DNA from: Endomicrobiia bacterium
GTDB taxonomy: Bacteria; Elusimicrobiota; Endomicrobiia; DTEH01
Assembly: GCA_025060535.1 (NCBI GenBank)
Contig: JANXCA010000009.1
Span: 1 to 37,937, forward strand
Direction of reading: 5' to 3'
Length of the DNA: 37,937 bases
The notes below the pieces were generated by a model. The model worked only from the letters and a program-made list of their open reading frames with translations, made no database searches and was not told the origin of the DNA. The translations under genes were made by a program, and so were the position numbers. Shown in pieces: positions 8,805-17,500 of this stretch. How positions within the stretch are numbered: position 1 is the first letter of the stretch; each line of letters begins with the position of its first letter.

Positions 8805-8855
8805 AATCAAAATTAAATCTTAGTTAGTTTGTATAATTGTATAAATTGAAAAATA

Positions 8856-8927
8856 TGGGCGGTAGAGGATTTGAACCTCTGACCTTCCGGGTGTAAACCG
8901 GGCGCTCTCCCGCTGAGCTAACCGCCC
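8856..8927 (-). tRNA. tRNA-Val (TAC)
   Basis: The gene is 72 nt, with acceptor GGGCGGT/ACCGCCC, anticodon loop TTTACAC (anticodon TAC) and T-arm AGAGG-TTCAAAT-CCTCT. The discriminator is A and CCA is not encoded. The outermost anticodon-stem pair 27-43 is a C-A mismatch; the other four pairs are sound. Confidence 0.96.
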
Positions 8928-8958
8928 TTCTAAAAACAATTTTCTAAACTATATTATG

Positions 8959-9033
8959 GGTGGTTGACGGGACTCGAACCCGCAACAACCTGGGCCACAG
9001 CCAGGTGCTCTATCCAGTTGAGCTACAACCACC
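8959..9033 (-). tRNA. tRNA-His (GTG)
   Basis: Acceptor GTGGTTG/CAACCAC, anticodon stem CCTGG/CCAGG around CTGTGGC (anticodon GTG), T-arm GCGGG-TTCGAGT-CCCGT. The discriminator is C and the template has a G at position -1, the His-specific identity pair. Both are included in the 75-nt span. CCA is not encoded. Confidence 0.97.
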
Positions 9034-9044
9034 ACAAAAAAACA

Positions 9045-9118
<74 letters not shown>

Positions 9119-9127
9119 AAATAAAAA

Positions 9128-9200
9128 TGAGCCCGGAGAGATTCGAACTCTCGACACCCGGCTTAAAAGGCCGGTGCTCTACCTACTGAGCTACGGGCCC
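9128..9200 (-). tRNA. tRNA-Lys (TTT)
   Basis: The gene is 73 nt. Acceptor GGGCCCG/CGGGCTC contains one G-U pair; anticodon stem CCGGC/GCCGG surrounds CTTTTAA (anticodon TTT). T-arm GAGAG-TTCGAAT-CTCTC, discriminator A. CCA is not encoded. Confidence 0.97.
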
Positions 9201-9217
9201 TTTTTGTTTTATTACAA

Positions 9218-9289
9218 AGCCGGCGAAGGGACTTGAACCCCCGACCTGACGCTTACAAGGCGCCTGCTCTACCACTGAGCTACGCCGGC
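9218..9289 (-). tRNA. tRNA-Thr (TGT)
   Basis: The gene is 72 nt, with acceptor GCCGGCG/CGCCGGC and anticodon stem GGCGC/GCGTC around CTTGTAA (anticodon TGT). T-arm GGGGG-TTCAAGT-CCCTT has two G-U pairs. The discriminator is T and CCA is not encoded. It is the first tRNA after the candidate promoter at 9327-9355. Confidence 0.96.
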
Positions 9290-9326
9290 AGACATAACAA
9301 ATATAAACAAAATTCTATAGTTGAAA

Positions 9327-9355
9327 ATTTTATAAAAATGATTTATAAAAGTCAA
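9327..9355 (-). promoter_or_regulatory. Sigma70-like promoter of the tRNA cluster
   Basis: Read on the minus strand, TTGACT and TAAAAT are separated by exactly 17 bp, a near-consensus housekeeping promoter. The -35 starts 4 bp past the obg stop and the -10 ends 37 bp before tRNA-Thr, leaving room for a short 5' leader removed by RNase P. This is the best promoter match I saw in the window. Confidence 0.72.
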
Positions 9356-9358
9356 TAA

Positions 9359-10633
9359 TTACTCAATAAATTCAAATTCTACATCTGAAATTAAAACCTT
9401 ATCACCAACCTTAATTCCTTTTTCTTTCAATTTCTTTTCTATCTTTAATTTTTTAAGAATACTATGAAATCTCTCAATACTTTCTTTAGAAGAAAAATCT
9501 GTCATTTTTACGAGATCCTCAATTTTTTTCCCTTTAATTATAAACTTATTATCAATTTTTTCAATTTTGAAATCTTCTTTATATTCTATTATTTCTTGCT
9601 TTTTTTCCAAAATAGGCTCAACATCTTTTATGTCTTCTATGATTTGTACAATTTTTTTTACTAACTCATTAATACCCTCTTTTTTAAAAGCAGATATAGC
9701 TAAAACTGGATATTTCTTCAATTTTAGTTTAAACTTTTTAATTAAAGTATTCTTTGTTTCTAAAGATATCGTGTCTATTTTATTTAATACAACTATCATA
9801 GGTTTTTTAATAAGTTTTTCAGAGTAACTTTTAAGCTCATTTATTACTATTTGATAATTTTTATAGATTTTTTCAAAATCTCCGCAACTTATATCTATTA
9901 AATGCACCAACATCCTTGTTCTTTCAATGTGTCTTAAAAAATCAGTACCTAAACCTTTTCCTTTATGTGCATCTTCTATCAACCCAGGTATGTCTGCAAC
10001 TACTAACTTTTTATCATGATACACTAAAGTGCCCAAATTAGGAGACAGTGTTGTAAAGGGATAATCAGCAATTTTAGGTTTAGCTGCTGTGATCACAGAC
10101 AAAAGTGTAGATTTTCCAGCATTTGGTAAGCCTATTATACCTACATCTGCTATAAGTTTTAACTCTAAAATCAAAGTTACTTTTTCTGATGGTTGACCTA
10201 ACTCAGCTATCCTTGGAGCACGATTTGTGGATGACTTAAAATCAGCATTCCCTCTACCACCTCTTCCTCCTTTAGCAACTAAAACTACTTCATAGGGTTT
10301 TGTTAAATCTGCTAAAAAAATTTTATTTTTGTTTTCATCTAATTTATAAACAACTGTCCCACAAGGAACATCTATATATAAGTCTCTTCCATCTTTTCCA
10401 TACATATTTTTGCCTTTCCCATGTTCTCCATCCTCTGCTTTGAAATGAGGTCTTAAAGTAAAATCATAAAGAGTAGTAATGTTAGGATTTGCTCTTAAAT
10501 ACACATCACCACCTTTACCGCCTCTTCCACCATCCGGACCACCATATGGAACAAATTTCTCTCTTCTAAAACTTACACAACCATTTCCACCCTTCCCTGA
10601 TTCTACATATATTTTTACAACATCTACGAACAT
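9359..10633 (-). CDS. obg: GTPase Obg/CgtA
   Basis: A 424-residue essential GTPase that monitors late 50S ribosome assembly and stress status. The N-terminal glycine-rich Obg fold (residues 1-160) shows the family pattern: VSFRREKFVPYGGPDGGRGG and KGGRGGRGNADF. The G domain has G1 GLPNAGKST at 168-176, G3 DIPGLIEDAHKGKGLG from 214, G4 NKID at 284-287 and a G5-like AISAF. The C-terminal ~75 residues (from KIEKIDNKFII) form an OCT domain. It begins 1 bp after the rpmA stop, the usual rpmA-obg pairing, and is the last gene of the long directon. Confidence 0.96.
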   Translation of the reverse strand: MFVDVVKIYVESGKGGNGCVSFRREKFVPYGGPDGGRGGKGGDVYLRANPNITTLYDFTLRPHFKAEDGEHGKGKNMYGKDGRDLYIDVPCGTVVYKLDENKNKIFLADLTKPYEVVLVAKGGRGGRGNADFKSSTNRAPRIAELGQPSEKVTLILELKLIADVGIIGLPNAGKSTLLSVITAAKPKIADYPFTTLSPNLGTLVYHDKKLVVADIPGLIEDAHKGKGLGTDFLRHIERTRMLVHLIDISCGDFEKIYKNYQIVINELKSYSEKLIKKPMIVVLNKIDTISLETKNTLIKKFKLKLKKYPVLAISAFKKEGINELVKKIVQIIEDIKDVEPILEKKQEIIEYKEDFKIEKIDNKFIIKGKKIEDLVKMTDFSSKESIERFHSILKKLKIEKKLKEKGIKVGDKVLISDVEFEFIE

Positions 10634-10634
10634 A

Positions 10635-10874
10635 TCAACTTAAAGGAACAACCTCTACTATTTGTTTGTCCTTACTAAGATGTTTAAAAACAACTTTTCC
10701 TAAAATTTTTGAATGTATTGTGAAATCTTTAGAAATATAAGTGTTTTTCCCAGCTAAAAACTTCGTACCTCTTTGTTTTAAAATAATCTGTCCAGGTTTT
10801 ACTATTTGATCATGGTAAACTTTTATTCCTAGATATTTAGGGTTGCTATCCCTTCCATTAGTAACATGTGCCAT
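10635..10874 (-). CDS. rpmA: 50S ribosomal protein L27 with shortened N-terminal tail
   Basis: A 79-residue L27. NGRDSNPKYLGIK and ILKQRGTKFLAGKN are diagnostic, and the strong GAAAGGAG Shine-Dalgarno and the obg neighbour support it. L27 sits by the peptidyl-transferase centre, its N-terminal tail reaching the tRNA CCA ends. Here the protein starts MAHVTNGRDS, whereas typical bacterial L27 starts about MAHKKAGGSTRNGRDS, so roughly six residues of the Lys/Gly-rich tail are missing. The latter half is also divergent. L21 (rplU), the usual upstream partner, is absent from this locus. Confidence 0.93.
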   Translation of the reverse strand: MAHVTNGRDSNPKYLGIKVYHDQIVKPGQIILKQRGTKFLAGKNTYISKDFTIHSKILGKVVFKHLSKDKQIVEVVPLS

Positions 10875-10894
10875 AGCTTTAACTCCTTTCTTAA

Positions 10895-12022
10895 TTATTC
10901 AATTATGCTTCTGTTATAATTTATTAAATGAGAGTTTCCTTCTTCCGATAGCCATAAAGAATTTTTGTCTATAAAAAAGCTTGAGATAACTCTATTTGCT
11001 AAAAAATCTAATTTGTAAGAGTTCACTATTTCTTTGTAACCTTTAAGTTTATAAAGTGTATAATTTTTGTCTAAAATCCATATTTTATCTTTATACGAAG
11101 AAGCATATATTATATCCTTTACTAAATAAGGAAATTTTTCTATTACCTTATTTAAATCTTTGTCATATACAACAATTTGTTTGTCTTTATTATCAAAAAC
11201 TAAGATATTATTTTTATAAGCCACAATACAAATAGGTTCAGTTTGAGACAAGTTAACTACTTTAAGTAAAATATTTTTTCCTTTAACTATTACATATTTA
11301 TATATTTTTTTATTCCAAGCATCTAAAATATATAAATAATTTGAAACAAAACATATAGATGTAGGTACAATGTTGTCTCTGGAAAGCTTAAAAGATGTTA
11401 TCATAAATAAAAAATCACCTTTAATTTTATAAAACGCAACTTCTTGTGATGACCAACTACTTAATACAAGCTTATTATCTATAGCATTTATAGAAGATAT
11501 TGTCTCTAATGTAGTTTCATAAAACTTTTGTATTGGCAACTTTTCCCTTAAAACAAATTTCTTACATAATAACGCAAAAAACAAAATCAAAATGCTTACA
11601 CCAAAAAGTAAATTTATTTTTAAAGGAATCTTAAATCCTACTAATTTTTGAAATTGTGGTTTTATTTCTTTTTCTGGTTGTGGAAAAACTGTAATACTTT
11701 CTTCTTTTATTGTCTGTTGAGTATTAAATTTCTCTTTCGAAAGAATACTTATCTTTGTTAATAATTCATTTAAATTTCTCTGTGCTTCAAGATATCTTGG
11801 ATTAAGTCGAAGTGCTTTTTCAAACTCTATCCTTGCTTCTTCTAAAAAACCCTTCTTTGCTAAAGCTCTACCTAAAGAATTATGAACATCAGCATAGTCA
11901 GCACCATATTCTATTGCTTTTTTATACTCCTCAATAGCTATATCTAACTCACCTGTTGCTTCAAAAACCCTACCACGATAATAATGTCTCATCGCATCTA
12001 AAGAAACATCATACTTAGACAT
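10895..12022 (-). CDS. TPR - transmembrane - propeller-like membrane protein
   Basis: A 375-residue protein of unknown function. Residues ~10-90 are two to three tetratricopeptide repeats (e.g. ADVHNSLGRALAKKGFLEEA, FEKALRLNPRYLEAQ). A single membrane helix lies at ~137-155 (LLFGVSILILFFALL), and residues ~170-375 are short repeated beta segments such as NYLYILDAWNKKIYKYV and DKIWILDKNYTLYKL, suggesting a small beta-propeller. With no signal peptide, the TPR would be cytoplasmic and the propeller periplasmic. A Shine-Dalgarno AAGGGAG precedes the ATG. It lies 15 bp after the histidine-kinase-like gene and 20 bp before rpmA. It may relay or scaffold for that kinase-like protein, which is inference. 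Confidence 0.8.
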   Translation of the reverse strand: MSKYDVSLDAMRHYYRGRVFEATGELDIAIEEYKKAIEYGADYADVHNSLGRALAKKGFLEEARIEFEKALRLNPRYLEAQRNLNELLTKISILSKEKFNTQQTIKEESITVFPQPEKEIKPQFQKLVGFKIPLKINLLFGVSILILFFALLCKKFVLREKLPIQKFYETTLETISSINAIDNKLVLSSWSSQEVAFYKIKGDFLFMITSFKLSRDNIVPTSICFVSNYLYILDAWNKKIYKYVIVKGKNILLKVVNLSQTEPICIVAYKNNILVFDNKDKQIVVYDKDLNKVIEKFPYLVKDIIYASSYKDKIWILDKNYTLYKLKGYKEIVNSYKLDFLANRVISSFFIDKNSLWLSEEGNSHLINYNRSIIE

Positions 12023-12037
12023 AAAATCTCCCTTTAG

Positions 12038-13216
12038 TTAGTCTACAACTGGAAATTCTAATGTTACAGCAGTACCTTTATTAAAAACTGAACTTATATC
12101 TATTTTGCCATTAAATAATTTTATATACCAAAAAGCTTTAAATAAACCTATACCAAAATGCCCTTGTTCAAACTTTGTCGTAAAAAATAACTCAAATACT
12201 TTTGGCAACAAATGCTCAGGTATTCCACAACCATTGTCCTCTATGACTATTTTTTTAGATAACTCAGAGGATAGTAATTTTATAATTATTTTATTATTTG
12301 TGAGTTGGAAAAACGACTCTAAAGAATTTTGTATAACTTCTGATACTATATCTGACAAAATTTGAAAATCTGCTTCAACCATAAGATCTTTATCAGAAGA
12401 AAAAACTTCCTGTGATACTTCAACATTTTTAAAAGATATCTCTTTTTCAAACTTATTTAAAACAAAAGAAATTATTGACTTTAAATCCACTTTTTGAAGA
12501 TTTATTGTAGAAGGAGGTTTTAAACGCTCAGAAGCAGTACGAATTATATCTCTTATTTTATATATCTCTTTCTGAACTACTTCTATTTTTCTATAGGAGG
12601 GATGCCCATCTATTTCATCTTTCACTAAATTAAATGCTTCATCTATTATACCAATAGGATTTCTAAAATATCTTAAACATTCATTCATAAAAGTAGTTAA
12701 TAACTTCATATGTGAAATTACATAATCTATTTTATCTTGTTTTGATGTTTCTTTTAAATATTTTTCTTCTTTTGAGATTGTTTCTATTTTTTCTTTTAAA
12801 TTTTTATTTTCTATCTCTAACTCTGTGATTTTTTTAAGAAGTTCTAAAAGTGACTTATCTTGTTGTAAAGATAAAGCTGACACTTTTGCTATTTGTTGTT
12901 CTTGAGTTGTTTTTAGTTGTTCATATTTTAGCATTATATCTTCTATCTCTTTTTGTAATTTCTGAATGATTTTTTCTTTTTCTTGTAAAATTGTCTCATA
13001 TCCTTTTTTAATCGTCTCAAGCAACATATTTTGGACTTCAGAAAAAAAAGATGGAGAAACCACTCCAGTTGAGTTTATCTGAGGTTTAATATCTAAAATC
13101 TGTGCAGAAAGATTTTCTTTTTTATTTTGTATCTCTTCAGTAAGCTTTTTTATTCTTTCACGAATTTTAATTATTCTTTCTTTTTCTTGTTGTGATAATT
13201 TTTCTAAATCTTTCAT
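12038..13216 (-). CDS. Histidine-kinase-like coiled-coil protein lacking the H-box histidine
   Basis: A 392-residue soluble protein. Residues ~1-155 are largely coiled coil, ~165-235 resemble a HisKA dimerisation helix pair, and ~280-392 form a HATPase_c domain. The ATP-binding boxes are intact: N297 in EVIQNSLES, DNGCGIP at 327-333, FELFFTTK, GHFGIGLF and the final GTAVTLEFP. In the HisKA region the usual H-E-L-R-N-P reads R-Y-F-R-N-P (R182-P187), so the phospho-acceptor His is replaced by Arg. H169 is the nearest His. There is no membrane segment, sensor domain or adjacent response regulator. It may act as an ATP-dependent scaffold or a serine-kinase-like relative rather than a classical sensor kinase. 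It sits 5 bp after the PorV-like gene. Confidence 0.82.
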   Translation of the reverse strand: MKDLEKLSQQEKERIIKIRERIKKLTEEIQNKKENLSAQILDIKPQINSTGVVSPSFFSEVQNMLLETIKKGYETILQEKEKIIQKLQKEIEDIMLKYEQLKTTQEQQIAKVSALSLQQDKSLLELLKKITELEIENKNLKEKIETISKEEKYLKETSKQDKIDYVISHMKLLTTFMNECLRYFRNPIGIIDEAFNLVKDEIDGHPSYRKIEVVQKEIYKIRDIIRTASERLKPPSTINLQKVDLKSIISFVLNKFEKEISFKNVEVSQEVFSSDKDLMVEADFQILSDIVSEVIQNSLESFFQLTNNKIIIKLLSSELSKKIVIEDNGCGIPEHLLPKVFELFFTTKFEQGHFGIGLFKAFWYIKLFNGKIDISSVFNKGTAVTLEFPVVD

Positions 13217-13221
13217 AAAAT

Positions 13222-14586
13222 TTACGGTATCTCAAGAACACTTCCTGGAACTAGTTGACCCCTTATTATTTTATCTTTGTTTGCTTCATAAATCCTTCTC
13301 CATTCTGAAGGATTTCCATAGTACTTCTCAGCTAACTTAGGTAAAGTATCACCTTCAACTACAGTGTGATATCTTTTTTTAGGTACAGTTGGTTGTAGAG
13401 GTGAAGTAGTTGTTGGCTGTTGAGGTTTTGGTTTTTCTTCAATTTTTCTTGATTCTGCTTCTTTAAGTTTCTTTTCTAACTCTTCTAATTTCTTAAGTAA
13501 AATTTCTTCGGTAGTTGAAAGCTGTTGAGGTTGTGGAGGTTGTAGAGTTGGTGTAAGTTCTTCTTCAGTAGGCATTGGTTGCTTAGAAGTAAAAGATTTA
13601 ATTTGTTCCTCTAATTGTTGTTTTTCTAAAAGAAGTTTGTAATATTCTTTTTTAGAAATCTTTTCTTCTTCTACCTCCACTGGTAAAAATTTGTAATTTA
13701 AAGAAAAACACTGAATACCACCGGTATCAACTTTACTTAAAGGAGACCACATATAAGCATAGTTAAAGCTAATCTGGGAAGTATAAAACCCAAAACCTAA
13801 AGAAATACTACTGTAGTCATTTTTACCATATCCTATTCCAAAAGAAGGAGTAAGTTTTATTTTTTTATTAAAAAATAAAAATTTATATTCAAAAGAAAAA
13901 GCAAAAATATAGTCCATTAAAGAAGAAAATTCGATTTTTAAATTAGGAAAAACTTTTATATTTTTATATTCATATTTATATCCAAAATTCAAACACATCG
14001 GTATATTTTCTTTAGTATATAAACCTACATTTGGCTGAAATATATTTTCTATCAATATACCTAAATAATTAAATTCATTAAACATATACAACCCACCTAG
14101 CGAAGCTGAAAAATAAGAAATTTCTGAAGTTTTTGAAAAAACAGGATTTTGTTTCATATAATCGTCTAAATTATACGACTCTCTATCATATGTGAATTTT
14201 ACTCCAAGTGCAACCTTAGGGATAAGTTCTTTTAGCTGTCTTCCATAAGAAAGTATTATTTTGTTTTTTATATACCAATCTATTATACCAAATTGATTAA
14301 AACCAAAACCTACTATACCATTTAACAATTTCTGGTTAGCACCTAAGCTATTATTAACAAATTTAGTTCCGTCTGTCAAGTTAGGATAAATCAGTCCATA
14401 TGTAAAAGTAATCTCTGGTACTTTAAGATTCCATAAACCTGCAGGATTTAAAAATATACAACTTACTGAATCATCTTTTGCAACTGTGTTATTTAATCTA
14501 AAATTTTCAGCAGAAAAATTCTCAACCGGATTATAACAATATCCTAAGCTAAATAAAAAGATAAAAATTATATTTAAATATTTCAT
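13222..14586 (-). CDS. PorV/UPF0164-like outer-membrane barrel with C-terminal LysM
   Basis: A 454-residue protein with an N-terminal signal sequence (LNIIFIFLFSLGYC). The first ~300 residues are amphipathic beta strands opening with the family-like CIFLNPAGLWNL and ending YAYMWSPLSKVDTGG then FSLNYKF, as in PorV/PorQ/UPF0164 barrels. A coiled-coil stretch, a Pro/Gln-rich linker (~335-400) and a C-terminal LysM (YHTVVEGDTLPKLAEKYYG through LVPGSVLEIP) follow, which would bind peptidoglycan from the periplasm. The start codon overlaps the giant Fn3 gene stop by 4 bp (ATGA). PorV proteins in type IX secretion shuttle cargo, and the neighbour has a sortable-looking C-terminal Ig domain. The role here is inferred. 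Confidence 0.78.
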   Translation of the reverse strand: MKYLNIIFIFLFSLGYCYNPVENFSAENFRLNNTVAKDDSVSCIFLNPAGLWNLKVPEITFTYGLIYPNLTDGTKFVNNSLGANQKLLNGIVGFGFNQFGIIDWYIKNKIILSYGRQLKELIPKVALGVKFTYDRESYNLDDYMKQNPVFSKTSEISYFSASLGGLYMFNEFNYLGILIENIFQPNVGLYTKENIPMCLNFGYKYEYKNIKVFPNLKIEFSSLMDYIFAFSFEYKFLFFNKKIKLTPSFGIGYGKNDYSSISLGFGFYTSQISFNYAYMWSPLSKVDTGGIQCFSLNYKFLPVEVEEEKISKKEYYKLLLEKQQLEEQIKSFTSKQPMPTEEELTPTLQPPQPQQLSTTEEILLKKLEELEKKLKEAESRKIEEKPKPQQPTTTSPLQPTVPKKRYHTVVEGDTLPKLAEKYYGNPSEWRRIYEANKDKIIRGQLVPGSVLEIP

Positions 14587-17500
14587 TTTGCTACTATTAT
14601 TGTCCCTGTAAATGTTTTGTTACCTATTTTTATTTTATAAATATAAATTCCCTTCGGTACAACTTCTTTGTTATCATATCTTCCATCCCAAACAAGTTCT
14701 GTATCTTCCAATTTTAGTTTAGCCACATATCTTAAGTTTAAATCATAAACTTCTCCCTCTGGAGTAGATAAAGTAGGATTAAAAATCACAAAGTGGATTT
14801 TGTTATTTTTGGGAGAAAGAGGAGTAAAAATTTTCCTTGGGTAGATATTTACAATTGCAGGTTCTTCAGAAAAATGTATGACTTTTCTTATAACATATTC
14901 ACCTGTATTTTTTAATGTACATCTTAAAATATTTTTTTCTTTTTCATAATAGGTAGGAATAAGGACATATTCAACACCATTATTAAAAAACACAAGTGGT
15001 CTAAATTTATCATTATTTAAATAATCCTCCTGAAAATTATTCTTCAAAGAAATTTCTAAACTTATTGGTTGTGGTAATGTGTAAGTTATATTTTTATTAT
15101 TTTTTATAACCTCTAATTTATACCTCATAATTACATTTAACCTATCTATATCTTCTTCCTTAACAGACATTGTCGCAACTTGTATTTTATAACCTAAATC
15201 CAAAATTTCTTCATCTACAAATTTAGGAATTATCATTCTTATTTCCTCTAAAGGAATAATCCTGCTACCAGAGTTAAAAGAAGTTATCACATCAGAAGGA
15301 GCACTTTCTATATCTCCATATGTTATTGCCTTTATAAAGTAGTAGTAGGTAGTAAAATAAATATAATCTATAAACATTGTAATAGTTGAAGATACAAACT
15401 TATACACTGTATCTGTGCTCAGAAGAGTTTCATAATCCTGGCTACGATATATGTTGTAGCCCTTTATATCGTCTGCAGCTGATCCATCTGTATAGGTTTG
15501 AACTTTTTGCCAATATAAAATAAATCTGTATTGTTGTTGTTGGTAAGTTATTTTTTCTACTCTTGAAGGAATATTTATTATTCCTACAAAAAAACTTTCT
15601 TTATTAGCGTCACTACTTATTCCCTCCTCATCTATTGCAAGCACTTCATAATAATATGTTGTATTTTGTGTTAAATTTATCTGTGGTTGATAAGTAGTAG
15701 TTGAAACTTCTACATCAATTATTGATTCAGAAAAATCTTCTTTAGAAAAAACTTTCAATCTATATTTAATAATTTTAGTATTAGGCTCTTGATGAGAAGA
15801 AGGACTCCATTTAAAAACCGGTTTTCTTAAATTAGTTTCACCTTTAGGAGATAAAATTTCTACAGGATTTGGTCTAAAATAAGGCACATAAAACTGAAAA
15901 ACATTTGAATCTCTCCACAAACCTCTACTATCATAAGCAACTATTTTCCAATAATAAGTAGTATTCATCAAAAGTTTATATTCTATAGTATGTACAGATA
16001 CTGTAGAAGATATTATTGTGGTTGTAGTTATTTTAGATGGAAAATTACTTCTAGTAGATAATTTTAATTCATAATAAACTATATTATCGTCTTTATCCAC
16101 AGCTAATGACCAACAAAATTTTGGATTCCTTGTTAAAACTGTTCCTGAGGGATAATAAATCTCAAAAAATTCAGGAGGGTCATTTTGCAAGTCCACAAAA
16201 AAATAATTTATCTGTGAAGTTTTTTTGCCTATTTGGTTATAGGCTTCCACATACCAAAAGTATGTAGTGTTTTCTTTTAATGCTGAAGTAGAATAAGAAA
16301 TTACTTGAATTTCTTTATAATTTTTATATGGATCTAAAGAAAGGACAAAATAATTAGTTGTTTGTTTTTCAGCCTCACCAAGAAAGATTTTATAATTTAT
16401 TGGTTTCCACCATTCTGTTTTGTTTGCTGCAGTCCAAGTTAAATTTAAAGGTTGATGTTGAATACGAACAAATGTGAAAGTAGAACCAGGTGACAATAAA
16501 TAAAAATCGTCTGGCAAGTCATCTTGAAGATCTACTATAAATAAATAAGATGAAATACTTTTTGTATAATTCCCTTTACTGTCATATGCTTCTACCCACC
16601 AATAATATATAGCATTTTCTTTAAGCAAAGATAAATCTAAATTATAATTTAAAGTTGTACTTCCCAAAACTATAATATATGTAGAGTGCCCAACTACATA
16701 ACTATCAAAGGTAGAAATAACTATTCTATAATGATGAATATAATCTTTCGGATCGGATTCATAACTTGGTTGCCAACTTAAAAAAATATTTCTTTCTTTT
16801 ATTACACCAGATGTTATATTTACATAGAAACTTTTTGGCTCTTCTTCAATAGAATTTATCCAAAAAGAGCTAACAGTAGAACTAGAAACACCTCCATATT
16901 TATCATTCGCAACTACTTGCCAAAAATACTGAGTGTTTTCTTTAAAATCAAAAGAAACTTCTATTTCTATTGTACTATTTAACTGTTTACCTAAATTTGA
17001 AGCTATATCTTCATATTTTTCATACACAGAAAAATCTGACATACTAGAAATATATAGAGTATAAAAAACTATATCTTCATCCGGATCTCCTTTATTTTTA
17101 AATTTAAACTTTGGATTTGTTGTGTTTACAACTTCATCATTTATCGGATATTCTAATTCAAAATTTCTTGGTTCAAAATTTGTTGTTTGGAAATAAAAAG
17201 TAGAATACGGAGTTTGAAAATTGCCAAATCTATCATATGCTTTCACATACCAAAAATATGTTGTTCTTGGTTGAAGATCAAAATTTAAAACAAAACTTGT
17301 AGTTGAAGAATAAAAACTATATTGAAAAGAAAAATTAGCTCTACTACTTATCACTAACACATAACTTGAAATTATGGGGTCATAGTTGTCTGGATCATAC
17401 ACCTGTTCCCAGTAAAATGTAGGTCTGAAGGTTTTAATCCCAACTGCAAAAGGTGAATTTATAGAAACACCCGGAGATAAAAGATTAAATTTGTATGGCT

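Noticed and set aside
8805-8855. Second promoter between tRNA-Val and tRNA-Asp
   Set aside because: The 51-bp spacer has TATACA-like words but no -35 element at a suitable distance within it.
9464-9827. Plus-strand ORFs of 66 and 86 aa
   Set aside because: Antisense shadows of the obg C-terminal region; low-complexity Phe/Ile-rich translations.
12105-12365. Plus-strand 86-aa ORF
   Set aside because: Antisense to the HATPase domain of the kinase-like gene; no start signal or homology evident.
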